Assembly: GCA_001828605.1 (NCBI GenBank)
Contig: MHZB01000064.1
Coordinates: 1-49,385, forward strand
Reading direction: 5' to 3'
Source: Planctomycetes bacterium RIFCSPLOWO2_12_FULL_50_35
Lineage (GTDB): Bacteria > Planctomycetota > Brocadiia > Brocadiales > Bathyanammoxibiaceae
DNA length: 49,385 nucleotides
Positions 39,770 through 47,811 of this stretch are shown here, in pieces. Below the pieces are notes generated by a model. The model made no database searches, was not told the DNA's origin, and saw nothing but the letters and a program-made list of their open reading frames with translations. The position numbers were made by a program, and so were the translations under genes. Each line of letters starts with the position of its first letter. Position 1 is the stretch's first letter.

Positions 39770-40903
39770 TCATTTTGATTGTTTTATCATCTCCGTAAAC
39801 CTCTCAAACATATACCCGGCGTCGTGCGGGCCGGGGGAGGCCTCAGGATGGTGTTGGGCGGAGAATGCCGGGATGTCCAGGCACCTCAACCCCTCTACGG
39901 ATTTGTCGTTAAGGTTTGTATGACTGACCTCAACCTTCCCGAGCGGCGTATCACAGGCACCGCCGTTTGCCTCTACTGCAAATGAATGGTTTTGGGTAGT
40001 GATTTCCACCTTCCTGGTAGAGAGGTCCATGACCGGGTGGTTGCTGCCGTGGTGTCCGAACTTTAGCTTATACGTCTTGAGTCCGAGCGCCAGGGCCATG
40101 AGTTGGTGTCCCAGGCAGATTCCCATCAGCGGCCTCTTGCCGAGGAGGGCGCGGACATTGTCTATCATATACGCTACGGCCTCCGGGTCGCCTGGACCGT
40201 TTGAGATAAGGATTCCGTCGGGTTCCATAGACAGCACCTCTCCCGGACCGGTTGTAGCAGGGACAACCGTTACCTTTGCGCCCAGTTTATCCAGACTCCT
40301 GAGGATGTTATATTTTACGCCGCAGTCGTAGACGACTATATGGTATGCAGGGGCGACCCGGCGGGTCGCCCCTACAGAAATCTTTGAGGTGGAATCCCAG
40401 TCATACACCCTCGTGGTGGTAACATCTTTAACGAGGTCGCATCCCGCCAGTCCGGGTGCGTCTTTTGCCTTTGCCTGGAGGCTCTTGGGGTCGAGGTCTT
40501 CGGTGGAGATTACCCCTACCTGCTCGCCGTAGTCCCGGATGTGCCTTGTGAGCGCGCGGGTGTCTATACCCTGTATGCTTACTATACGGTGTGCCTTCAA
40601 GAGTTCGGCCAGGTTTACCTTGGAGCGCCAGTTACTCGGATGGTTGCAATACTCTTTAACAATGAAACCGCTTAGGTACAGTTGGCAGGATTCGTTATCT
40701 TCCAGATTAACGCCGTAGTTTCCTATGAGCGGGTAGGTCAGTGTTACAATCTGACCCTTGTAAGAGGGGTCGGTGAGGACCTCCTGGTACCCCGTGATGC
40801 CCGTATTAAAAATAACCTCCCCCCTGGTCTCTCCCTCTGCCCCAAAGGACCATCCTTCGTAAAGGGCGCCGTCGGCGAGTACTAGCAAGACCCTTTTTTT
40901 CAT
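39770..40903 (-). CDS. carA: Carbamoyl-phosphate synthase small subunit, with in-frame repeat insertion
   Basis: LADGALYEGWSFGAEGETRGEVIFNTGITGYQEVLTDPSY...ILISNGPGDPEAV...GICLGHQLMALA. Confidence 0.95.
   Translation of the reverse strand: MKKRVLLVLADGALYEGWSFGAEGETRGEVIFNTGITGYQEVLTDPSYKGQIVTLTYPLIGNYGVNLEDNESCQLYLSGFIVKEYCNHPSNWRSKVNLAELLKAHRIVSIQGIDTRALTRHIRDYGEQVGVISTEDLDPKSLQAKAKDAPGLAGCDLVKDVTTTRVYDWDSTSKISVGATRRVAPAYHIVVYDCGVKYNILRSLDKLGAKVTVVPATTGPGEVLSMEPDGILISNGPGDPEAVAYMIDNVRALLGKRPLMGICLGHQLMALALGLKTYKLKFGHHGSNHPVMDLSTRKVEITTQNHSFAVEANGGACDTPLGKVEVSHTNLNDKSVEGLRCLDIPAFSAQHHPEASPGPHDAGYMFERFTEMIKQSK
40347..40375. repeat. Palindromic repeat inside carA coding sequence
   Basis: GCAGGGGCGACCCGGCGGGTCGCCCCTAC; same word as intergenic 39666-39694 and 45750-45778; encodes VGATRRVAPA in carA. 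Confidence 0.9.
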
Positions 40904-41000
40904 GCTGTTATAATGTGGGGGGTCATCGTATCCAAATTACGTTAATATTATCGCCGCAAGGCGTCTCTGTCAAGGTCGGGTTTTCTGGACAGACGGTATT

Positions 41001-41173
41001 AAGCTCTGGAAAAGTCTCTTACACCAGGTTGTCATTCTGAGCGATTTGTAGGGGCGGGGCGGTGCAACCGCTGCGAGCGGCCCCGCCCTTATCGTGGGCG
41101 AGGCGACCTCGCCCCTACGTTTCCGGCAGAATGATCCGCCTAAGGCGGATGCTTGGTTTTGCGGGGGTCTTGA
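41001..41173. repeat. Nested inverted-repeat cassette
   Basis: Outer AAGCTCTGGAAAAG / GGTTTTGCGGGGGTCTTGAT; middle GTCATTCTGAGC / GCAGAATGAT; inner GTAGGGGCGGGGCGG...GGCGAGGCGACCTCGCCCCTAC. Confidence 0.75.
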
Positions 41174-41285
41174 TAAACATGTCTGCGGCTGCGATGGTAT
41201 TCGGCCTTGACAGGGGGTGCAATATTAATGTTTAATATATTTTCTGGTTTTTCAAGCTGTGCCTTATACAGTCCCCGGGACGCAC

Positions 41286-41879
41286 ATGACGCTAGCCAAC
41301 AAGGTTACAATAGGACGGATTCTTCTCACGCCGTTTCTCATTATATGCCTCTTTGAGGTTGCAAGCGCCGAATGGTGGCGGTATCTTGCGGCGAGCCTCC
41401 TCTTTTTGGTTGGGATTGGCGATGTCGTTGACGGGTATCTGGCGAAGAAGAGAAATGAGGCTACGAGGCTGGGCGGGTTTCTTGACCCTATTGCAGACAA
41501 GTTCGTTGTTATAAGCCTTTGTATAATTTTGTATTCCCGTTTTTGGCCGGGGCCGCACCTGCCGTTTTGGTTGTTTGCCTTAATACTGTGCAGGGAGCTG
41601 CTTGTGATTGCCGGGTTTTTGTCGTTGTCTTTTACCAATGTCCAGCCGAATCCCTGGCCGTGTCTGCTGGGTCGTGTGAACAACAACGGCCAGCAGATTA
41701 TGTACGGCATTGTCATTGTCGGAAACGTAATGCCGGATTTTGTAATCAAGTTCTTTTGGTTTGGAGTGGGCGTTACTTCGCTCATCTCTTTTTTGGCATA
41801 CATGTGGCTTTTTGTCGGTATTCTTAGACGTCAAGCCGTTAAGCCGGGCGTTGGCCAACGTGCCCAGGAAGTGACCTGA
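41286..41879 (+). CDS. pgsA: CDP-diacylglycerol--glycerol-3-phosphate 3-phosphatidyltransferase-like
   Basis: MTLANKVTIGRILLTPFLI...GIGDVVDGYLAKKRNEATRLGGFLDPIADK. Confidence 0.85.
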   Translation: MTLANKVTIGRILLTPFLIICLFEVASAEWWRYLAASLLFLVGIGDVVDGYLAKKRNEATRLGGFLDPIADKFVVISLCIILYSRFWPGPHLPFWLFALILCRELLVIAGFLSLSFTNVQPNPWPCLLGRVNNNGQQIMYGIVIVGNVMPDFVIKFFWFGVGVTSLISFLAYMWLFVGILRRQAVKPGVGQRAQEVT

Positions 41880-41892
41880 TAGGAGTTTGCAG

Positions 41893-43125
41893 ATGGTATA
41901 CAATTCTATTTCATCGGTTTTAGAGGACCTCAAGCAGGGCAAGATGGTTGTGGTGGTGGATGACGCCAGCAGGGAGGACGAAGGCGACCTTACCATGGCC
42001 GCAGAGAAGGTCACCCCAGAGGCCATAAACTTCATGCTCAATCACGCCCGTGGGATTATCTGCCTTGCCATATCGTCGGAAATGGCAGAAGCACTCAACC
42101 TCCCGCCCATGGTCACTAATAATAACGCAAAGTTTGAGACGCCTTTTACGGTGTCTATAGACGCCAGGAAGGGAATAACTACAGGCGTGTCTGCCGAAGA
42201 CCGTGCCAAAACGATACTTACGGCCGTGAGTGAGGACTGCAAGCCCGACGACCTGGTGAGACCCGGTCACATCTTTCCTCTCAAGGCCCGCTTAGGTGGT
42301 GTGCTGGTAAGGACGGGGCACACTGAGGGGGCCGTAGACCTGGCCAGGATGGCCGGCCTTCGCCAGGCGGCAGTCATCTGCGAGATTATGAACGCCGACG
42401 GAAAGATGGCCAAGCTCACCGAGCTGAAGAAATTTGCCGAAGAACATAATATAAAGGTCTGTACAATAGCCGATATAATCAAATACCGTCATGAGAAAGA
42501 GCGCCTTATAGAGAAAAAGGTTAGAGTAAGGCTGCCTACCGTGTACGGTGAGTTTATGGTGCACCTCTACCGTTCGTTTGTGGATGAGTATCTGCATATA
42601 GCGTTCTGCAAGGGCGATATTGGGGCTGAGGGCGACGGTCCAGCCCCTCAGCACAACGAGCCTGTGTTGGTCAGGGTGCATGACGAATGTCTTACGGGTG
42701 ATATATTCGGGTCACTGAGGTGCGACTGCGGTGAGCAGCTCAATAGTGCCCTGGAAATGATTCAGCAGGAGGGCAAGGGAATTTTACTGTACATGCGGCA
42801 GGAAGGCAGGGGTATCGGACTTGAGAACAAGCTTCATGCGTATGCCCTGCAGGAAAAAGAGGGACTCGATACTGTGGAGGCAAACGAAAAACTGGGCTTC
42901 CTCCCGGATAAAAGGGACTATGGGATAGGTGCCCAGATCCTCAGGGACCTCGGCATAACCAAGATGAGGCTCCTTAGCAACAATCCTAAGAAATTCAAGG
43001 GTCTTGCAGGGTATGGGCTGGAGATTGTGGAGAGGGTTCCCATCGTCGTTACTCCTACTAAGGAGAACGCCCGGTATCTCCAGGCAAAGAAGAACAAACT
43101 AGGTCATTTACTAGACGTGATATAG
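41893..43125 (+). CDS. ribBA: Bifunctional 3,4-dihydroxy-2-butanone 4-phosphate synthase / GTP cyclohydrolase II
   Basis: VVVVDDASREDEGDLTMAAEKVT...RPGHIFPLKA...HTEGAVDLARMAG; GTP cyclohydrolase II GDIFGSLRCDCGEQL...RQEGRGIGL. Confidence 0.95.
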   Translation: MVYNSISSVLEDLKQGKMVVVVDDASREDEGDLTMAAEKVTPEAINFMLNHARGIICLAISSEMAEALNLPPMVTNNNAKFETPFTVSIDARKGITTGVSAEDRAKTILTAVSEDCKPDDLVRPGHIFPLKARLGGVLVRTGHTEGAVDLARMAGLRQAAVICEIMNADGKMAKLTELKKFAEEHNIKVCTIADIIKYRHEKERLIEKKVRVRLPTVYGEFMVHLYRSFVDEYLHIAFCKGDIGAEGDGPAPQHNEPVLVRVHDECLTGDIFGSLRCDCGEQLNSALEMIQQEGKGILLYMRQEGRGIGLENKLHAYALQEKEGLDTVEANEKLGFLPDKRDYGIGAQILRDLGITKMRLLSNNPKKFKGLAGYGLEIVERVPIVVTPTKENARYLQAKKNKLGHLLDVI

Positions 43126-43138
43126 AGGAGGGCGGCGA

Positions 43139-43651
43139 GTGGCTCAAATTCTTAAGCTTATTAATGACGATGAGGCCCTGAGAATTGCCTCCAATCTGGA
43201 GAAGGAGGGTTACAGTTTTTATACTGCGGTCGCAAAGAATACAAAGGACAGCGACTCAAAGCGTATGTTTACGCAGCTGGCCGAGGCTGAAAAGAAACAT
43301 CTGGCGGTCTTCGAAGAGCTCCGCGCCAACCTGCATGCCAGGAAAGGGCAGATACCTTGGGGGGAAGAGGACGATTTGGTGAGTGCCTATCTTCGGAACC
43401 TGATTGATACGGGCATTTTTACCGGTTCCGAAAAGAAGTCGGCTGTAAAGAAGAAGGACATTACCGAGACAGAGGCGTGTAGGGTAGGCATTCAGACCGA
43501 GAAAGATTCCATACTGTTCTTCGGCGAGGCGTCCAGGCTGTGCAGGGACCGCAGGGGCAGGAAGATGTTTAAGTCCCTGATAGACGAGGAGAAACAACAC
43601 CTGACGGACCTGGCTAGACATCTCAGGCATTTAAGGCAGAAAAAGGGCTAA
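43139..43651 (+). CDS. Rubrerythrin/ferritin-like di-iron protein (GTG start)
   Basis: ASNLEKEGYSFYTAVAKNTKDSDSKRMFTQLAEAEKKHLAVFEEL...GIQTEKDSILFFGEASRLC...LIDEEKQHL: two E...ExxH-type repeats. Confidence 0.85.
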   Translation: MAQILKLINDDEALRIASNLEKEGYSFYTAVAKNTKDSDSKRMFTQLAEAEKKHLAVFEELRANLHARKGQIPWGEEDDLVSAYLRNLIDTGIFTGSEKKSAVKKKDITETEACRVGIQTEKDSILFFGEASRLCRDRRGRKMFKSLIDEEKQHLTDLARHLRHLRQKKG

Positions 43652-43670
43652 GTGTAGGAGGGAAATATAG

Positions 43671-43787
43671 ATGACGGAAGCCGATGAGATATATTATTGT
43701 GAGGTCTGCGGGGCGGAGGTGAAGGTAATAAAGGGTGGCGCCGGGACGCTCGTTTGCTGCGACCAGCCGATGACTCTAAAGTCTTAA
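43671..43787 (+). CDS. Stand-alone desulforedoxin-like rubredoxin-fold protein, 38 aa
   Basis: MTEADEIYYCEVCGAEVKVIKGGAGTLVCCDQPMTLKS*: CxxC...CC ligand pattern; agtgtaggaggg RBS; below the ORF-track length cutoff. Confidence 0.85.
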   Translation: MTEADEIYYCEVCGAEVKVIKGGAGTLVCCDQPMTLKS

Positions 43788-44010
43788 AAAGTTTTTGTGG
43801 TTAAGCAATTTTATGAAGAAGTTAGAGAGCTGGTCAGGCCATTATCCGCTTATGTTTTATTGTCCTCCTTACATTCCCGCTTCATTGCGAAGACAGACTC
43901 CGAGTAAGGCATTTTGATATTGCATTCTTATTCCTTTTCCTTGGGAGTAAGCAGGTTGTGCGGGCATATGGGCGGTATGGCCGCCTTGCCCATTTTTTAC
44001 TCTAGGTATT

Positions 44011-44148
44011 AATTGAAACTTTGCAAAACCCCTGCGTGATTGACATTCTGACCGAATTGTAGGGGCACGTTGCAACGTGCCCCTACTAGATTCTTCGCTC
44101 CGCTCAGAATGACATATGGTGTTCGTGTACTTTTGCAGGGCTCTCAAT
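44011..44148. repeat. Nested inverted-repeat cassette with perfect 28-nt core palindrome
   Basis: Outer AATTGAAACTTTGCAAAAC / ACTTTTGCAGGGCTCTCAAT; middle GACATTCTGA / CTCAGAATGAC; core GTAGGGGCACGTTGCAACGTGCCCCTAC (44059-44086). Confidence 0.85.
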
Positions 44149-44192
44149 GTAGCGTGGCGGCAGCAGAACGTGGCAGCAAGCTACCACGCTAC
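44149..44192. repeat. GTAGCG...CGCTAC unit
   Basis: GTAGCGTGGCGGCAGCAGAACGTGGCAGCAAGCTACCACGCTAC. Confidence 0.75.
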
Positions 44193-44351
44193 ACCTGTGG
44201 AACGCCATTCCTGCGAAAGTCACTTGTCCAGTCTGTCATTCCTCCGAAAGCGGGAATCCATGGATTCCGCATTTAATGCGAAATGATGTGCGTGACGAAG
44301 CCTGCACATAACCGAGACTTAAATTAATATTGGTGGAGATTTTTGAGGATA

Positions 44352-45521
44352 ATGCGAAAGATAATCCATGTAGATATGGACGCCTTTTACGCCTCCGTGG
44401 AGGAGTTGGATAACCCAGGGCTCGGTGGTAAGGCGGTGATAGTGGGCGGGAGCCTGGAGGGCAGGGGCGTAGTTTCTTCCGCCTCGTATGAGGCAAGACG
44501 TTACGGTGTCCGCAGCGCTATGCCGGTCTCAAGGGCAAGGAGGCTCTGTCCACACGGCATCTTTGTGGAGGCGCGGATAGAACGGTATGCAGAGGTGTCA
44601 GAACAGCTCCTGCGCATCTTTAAGGAATATACTCCCCTGGTTGAGCCTGTGTCGCTGGACGAGGCATATCTTGACGTGACGGGTCTAGAAGAGACACTGG
44701 GCGATGCGGGGCATATCGGAAGGCAGATAAAAAAGAGAATAAAGGACGAGTTGGGGCTTATCGCCTCCGTGGGTATCGGACCTAACAAATTCCTTGCGAA
44801 ATTGGCGTCAGGGTTAAAGAAACCGGACGGCTTTGTGGTTATAAAGGAGGAGGAGAGGGAAGAGTTTTTAACAGATCTTCCCGTCTCAAAGATAATCGGT
44901 GTCGGCCGCGTTACGGAAAAGGCCCTTTACAAGATGCGTATCTATACCATTGGCGAACTCAGGCAGCGCCCTCTCGATGAATTGGTGGAAAATTTTGGGA
45001 AGTGGGGGAACGCCCTTTACTATCTGTCGCGAGGCATAGACGAGAGCCCCGTTGTGGCCGAGTGGGACCCCAGGTCTGTAAGCAGGTCTTTTACGTTTGA
45101 GAGGGATGTAAAAGACCTGCTTGCGATACGCAGGGAATTGTACAGGCTTACCGAAGACGTAACGGGCCACCTGAAAGATACCGGCGTTAAGGCCAGAACG
45201 ATTACCGTCAAGATACGGTACAGTAATTTCAAGACCATCACCCGCAGTATTACGATCGTCCCTCCGACTGACCTGACGGAAATGGTGTGGCGACATGTTG
45301 ACACACTCTTAAAGGAGAAGGTAACTCTAAAGGACAAGGCCGTGAGGCTTGTGGGTGTAACGCTGTCTAATCTTGCCCCGGCTGTGACTGAAGAGTTTGA
45401 ACAACTATGTCTCTTTAAAGGCTTGAACACCAGTTTAGATGAAAAGCTGCAGCGCGCCGCCGACCGGATTACCAAGAAGTACGGCAGCGGGTCTCTGAAG
45501 AAGGGCCTGCTGCTGCCTTAG
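44352..45521 (+). CDS. dinB: DNA polymerase IV (Y-family)
   Basis: MRKIIHVDMDAFYASVEELDNPGLGGKAVIVGGSLEGRGVVSSASYEARRYGVRSAMP...SLDEAYLDVT. Confidence 0.96.
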   Translation: MRKIIHVDMDAFYASVEELDNPGLGGKAVIVGGSLEGRGVVSSASYEARRYGVRSAMPVSRARRLCPHGIFVEARIERYAEVSEQLLRIFKEYTPLVEPVSLDEAYLDVTGLEETLGDAGHIGRQIKKRIKDELGLIASVGIGPNKFLAKLASGLKKPDGFVVIKEEEREEFLTDLPVSKIIGVGRVTEKALYKMRIYTIGELRQRPLDELVENFGKWGNALYYLSRGIDESPVVAEWDPRSVSRSFTFERDVKDLLAIRRELYRLTEDVTGHLKDTGVKARTITVKIRYSNFKTITRSITIVPPTDLTEMVWRHVDTLLKEKVTLKDKAVRLVGVTLSNLAPAVTEEFEQLCLFKGLNTSLDEKLQRAADRITKKYGSGSLKKGLLLP

Positions 45522-45536
45522 GCTGCTGCATCAAAC

Positions 45537-45612
45537 GGGTTCGATAAATCGAACCCCTACTGCAAGATATTTTGTAGGGGCGTGATTTATCACGCCCGGG
45601 GCTTAATAAATC
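45537..45612. repeat. Repeat words with GTAG/CTAC feet
   Basis: GGGTTCGATAAATCGAACCCCTAC and GTAGGGGCGTGATTTATCACGCCC. Confidence 0.7.
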
Positions 45613-45749
45613 CAGTAGCTGCATTAGGTTTGTAGCAGCTGGTCTCCGTACTAGATATAAGGCGTATATAACACGGGTTTCGCAGGGCTGAAGCCCTGCG
45701 AAACCTGCAAATGTTTTTGGTAGACAGCCACCTTTATGGTCATTGACCT

Positions 45750-45778
45750 GTAGGGGCGACCCGGCGGGCCGCCCCTAC
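45750..45778. repeat. GTAGGGGCGACCCGGCGGGCCGCCCCTAC palindrome
   Basis: One mismatch from perfect symmetry; same word as in carA. Confidence 0.85.
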
Positions 45779-45800
45779 TTTATAATATCGGAAGCAAGAC

Positions 45801-45916
45801 GTCCGATACGAAGGCTTCGGCGGTGAGCCCTTCGGTTGACTCAGGGGCTGAGGCTTCGACGGTGAGCTCAGCCGAACCGCTTGTCGAAGCCTCAGCCGAA
45901 CCGATCGGACGCTACA
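45801..45916. repeat. Composite of GTCCGAT...ATCGGACGCTAC unit and GGCTTCGAC/GCTCAGCCGAACC words
   Basis: gaaggcttcggcggtgagcccttcggttgactcaggggctgaggcttcgacggtgagctcagccgaaccgcttgtcgaagcctcagccgaaccgatcggacgctac. Confidence 0.65.
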
Positions 45917-45966
45917 CCATTTTTTGCAGCGTTGGGTCTCTGTACCCAACGTTTTTCTCCGTACCG

Positions 45967-46674
45967 TCACCTCGCCCTTCTAAACCAGACGCAGGGATGC
46001 AAGAGACTTACATCCTCCTTTCTGAATATCAATGGGTCATGGTCTTGTGTGTTAAACGATTCCAATACTAAAACACTATCTGTGCGTCTTAGCTGTTTTA
46101 CATATACCTTCCCTGTTGTCCTCTCACGGCAGATGACAACGTCCCCCGCCTTGGCGGGAGTGTTGGTTACAACCACAACGAGAGAATCTTCGGGTAGAAA
46201 GGGTGCCATACTGTTACCTTTTACGAACAGGGCATAGGCGTTGGGGTCGGTAACTCCATCAGGTCTTCTAATTTCGTCTATGCCGTATCCTACAGGATAA
46301 CCGGCATCTCCATAGGGCACTTCTATTTCACCAGCGGAGACGTAGGAAATGATGGGTATAGTTTCGAGTGTTTCCCTAACTTCCTCTGCCTGTTTAATGC
46401 CGACCCTCCGGGGTATTCTGTTCAATTTATCCCCTGGTTGAGGCGGAAAGTAGTCCGCTCTAAGGAGATAGTCAACCGTTACCCCAAATGCCCTGCTTAA
46501 CTTCAATAATTCATTGTCGTCGAAGGAACCCTGTCCGGTATTTACGCGCCAAAGTTTAGTTCTAGAAATACCTGTTTCTTTGGCGAATTTGTGGAGTGTC
46601 CATTTATCACGTTTCAGAAAGGCGTAGATTTTCTCTGTTATGTTCACGGGACTAAACATACGAATTTGCAACAC
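45967..46674 (-). CDS. XRE-type HTH + S24 (LexA/CI-like) repressor
   Basis: HTH WTLHKFAKETGISRTKLWRVNTG; YVSAGEI cleavage-like site; VKGNSMAPFLPEDSLVVV peptidase S24 motif. Confidence 0.85.
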   Translation of the reverse strand: MLQIRMFSPVNITEKIYAFLKRDKWTLHKFAKETGISRTKLWRVNTGQGSFDDNELLKLSRAFGVTVDYLLRADYFPPQPGDKLNRIPRRVGIKQAEEVRETLETIPIISYVSAGEIEVPYGDAGYPVGYGIDEIRRPDGVTDPNAYALFVKGNSMAPFLPEDSLVVVVTNTPAKAGDVVICRERTTGKVYVKQLRRTDSVLVLESFNTQDHDPLIFRKEDVSLLHPCVWFRRAR

Positions 46675-46721
46675 TTACGGCAACCGCACATGTATTATGA
46701 TTCAATAAAGGAACAAAAAGC

Positions 46722-46749
46722 TTGACAGCGAGATGCAATATTATACAAT
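46722..46749 (+). promoter_or_regulatory. Predicted sigma70-like promoter between the S24 repressor and TPR gene
   Basis: TTGACA (46722-46727), 16-nt spacer, TACAAT (46744-46749). Confidence 0.5.
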
Positions 46750-46884
46750 TTGTGTCAAATGTGATACATCTGTAGCCGGCACATGCGGGCCGAGGGCAAA
46801 CAGGAATGAAAATATTTAGTCTCGCCGTGGAACGGCTAGAAAGGCTCTTCCTAACACAAAAATTCTTTTTGGGAAAATAATCTC

Positions 46885-47256
46885 ATGCCAGAGGCGAGTT
46901 CAGCCGCGACGAATTTGTCTCCGTCCAATAATAACGCTGAGACAGGAATGGCTGCCGGTCACATCAAGCGTGGATGCGACTTATTGAAAAGAGACGATGT
47001 CAGGGGGGCAATAAGTGAGTTCAGGCAAGCGACTGAACTTGATCCAAAATCTTCAGAGGCGTATGGCTATATGGGTAGGGCTTATGAGGAATTGGGCCAG
47101 TGGGATGAGGCGGTGCAGGTATATAAGCAGCTTGTCCTCCTCAAGCCGGATGACGCAAAGGCACTTTATTGTCTCGGTACTGTTTACAAGAATCTTTGTC
47201 AGTGGGAAGAGGCGGTGAGATCTTTCGAAGAAGCACTTCGTCTTACCTCCAAATAA
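46885..47256 (+). CDS. Tetratricopeptide repeat protein
   Basis: GDLLKRDDVRGAISEFRQATELDPKSSEAYGYMGRAYEELGQWDEAVQVYKQLVLLKPDDAKALYCLGTVYKNLCQWEEAVRSFEEAL. Confidence 0.85.
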   Translation: MPEASSAATNLSPSNNNAETGMAAGHIKRGCDLLKRDDVRGAISEFRQATELDPKSSEAYGYMGRAYEELGQWDEAVQVYKQLVLLKPDDAKALYCLGTVYKNLCQWEEAVRSFEEALRLTSK

Positions 47257-47334
47257 TCCTTACAGAAAGCTCTGAAAAACTATATTTTTGAGACCTCTGG
47301 AAAACCCTGTATTTTCGTATATCCCGTCTCGATT

Positions 47335-47426
47335 GTAGGGGTGCCCCCCGGTTAAATCAGGGGTATCGCACCCACTAGGTAGGGGCGAACGGCCGTTCGC
47401 CCCTACTTGATAAATCAAGCCACTAC
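47335..47426. repeat. GTAG...CTAC palindromic units
   Basis: GTAGGGGTGCC...GTAGGGGCGAACGGCCGTTCGCCCCTACTTGATAAATCAAGCCACTAC. Confidence 0.75.
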
Positions 47427-47811
47427 AGGGGGTTTAGTCTATGTCATTCCGTGCTTGCCCCTGATTTAATCAGGGAATCCTGCTTTCGCGGGAATGACAA
47501 TTCCTGTCATCCATAGGCAGGTCTCCGCCAGAGGCGTACCTGCCTCCAGCATGACGGCCTGCCTGTAGGGGTAGGTCTTGCGTCTACCCTGGGCCACCCG
47601 CCACCTGGGCATTTTACAGGGGACCCTGTAACTATGTGGTGCGGATATTAAATCTGTTGCCAAAGCGGCCATTTTGGTATAATTTGCCACATACTAACAG
47701 CAGGAAGGCAGTCTCCTGTTCCGAAACGATATAGAGGGCCACGCATTAAAAAATTAAAGGAACATTTAGACTCTTCATGACATAAAAAGCCGGAAAGGTG
47801 TTGGTGATGTC

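Noticed and set aside
41840-41892. FMN riboswitch for ribBA
   Set aside because: Only ~15 nt separate pgsA stop and ribBA start; no RFN element possible there.
45740-45970. 76-aa minus ORF (…YYKVGAARRVAPTGQ)
   Set aside because: Translation of intergenic repeat words; useful only as a signature of the repeat.
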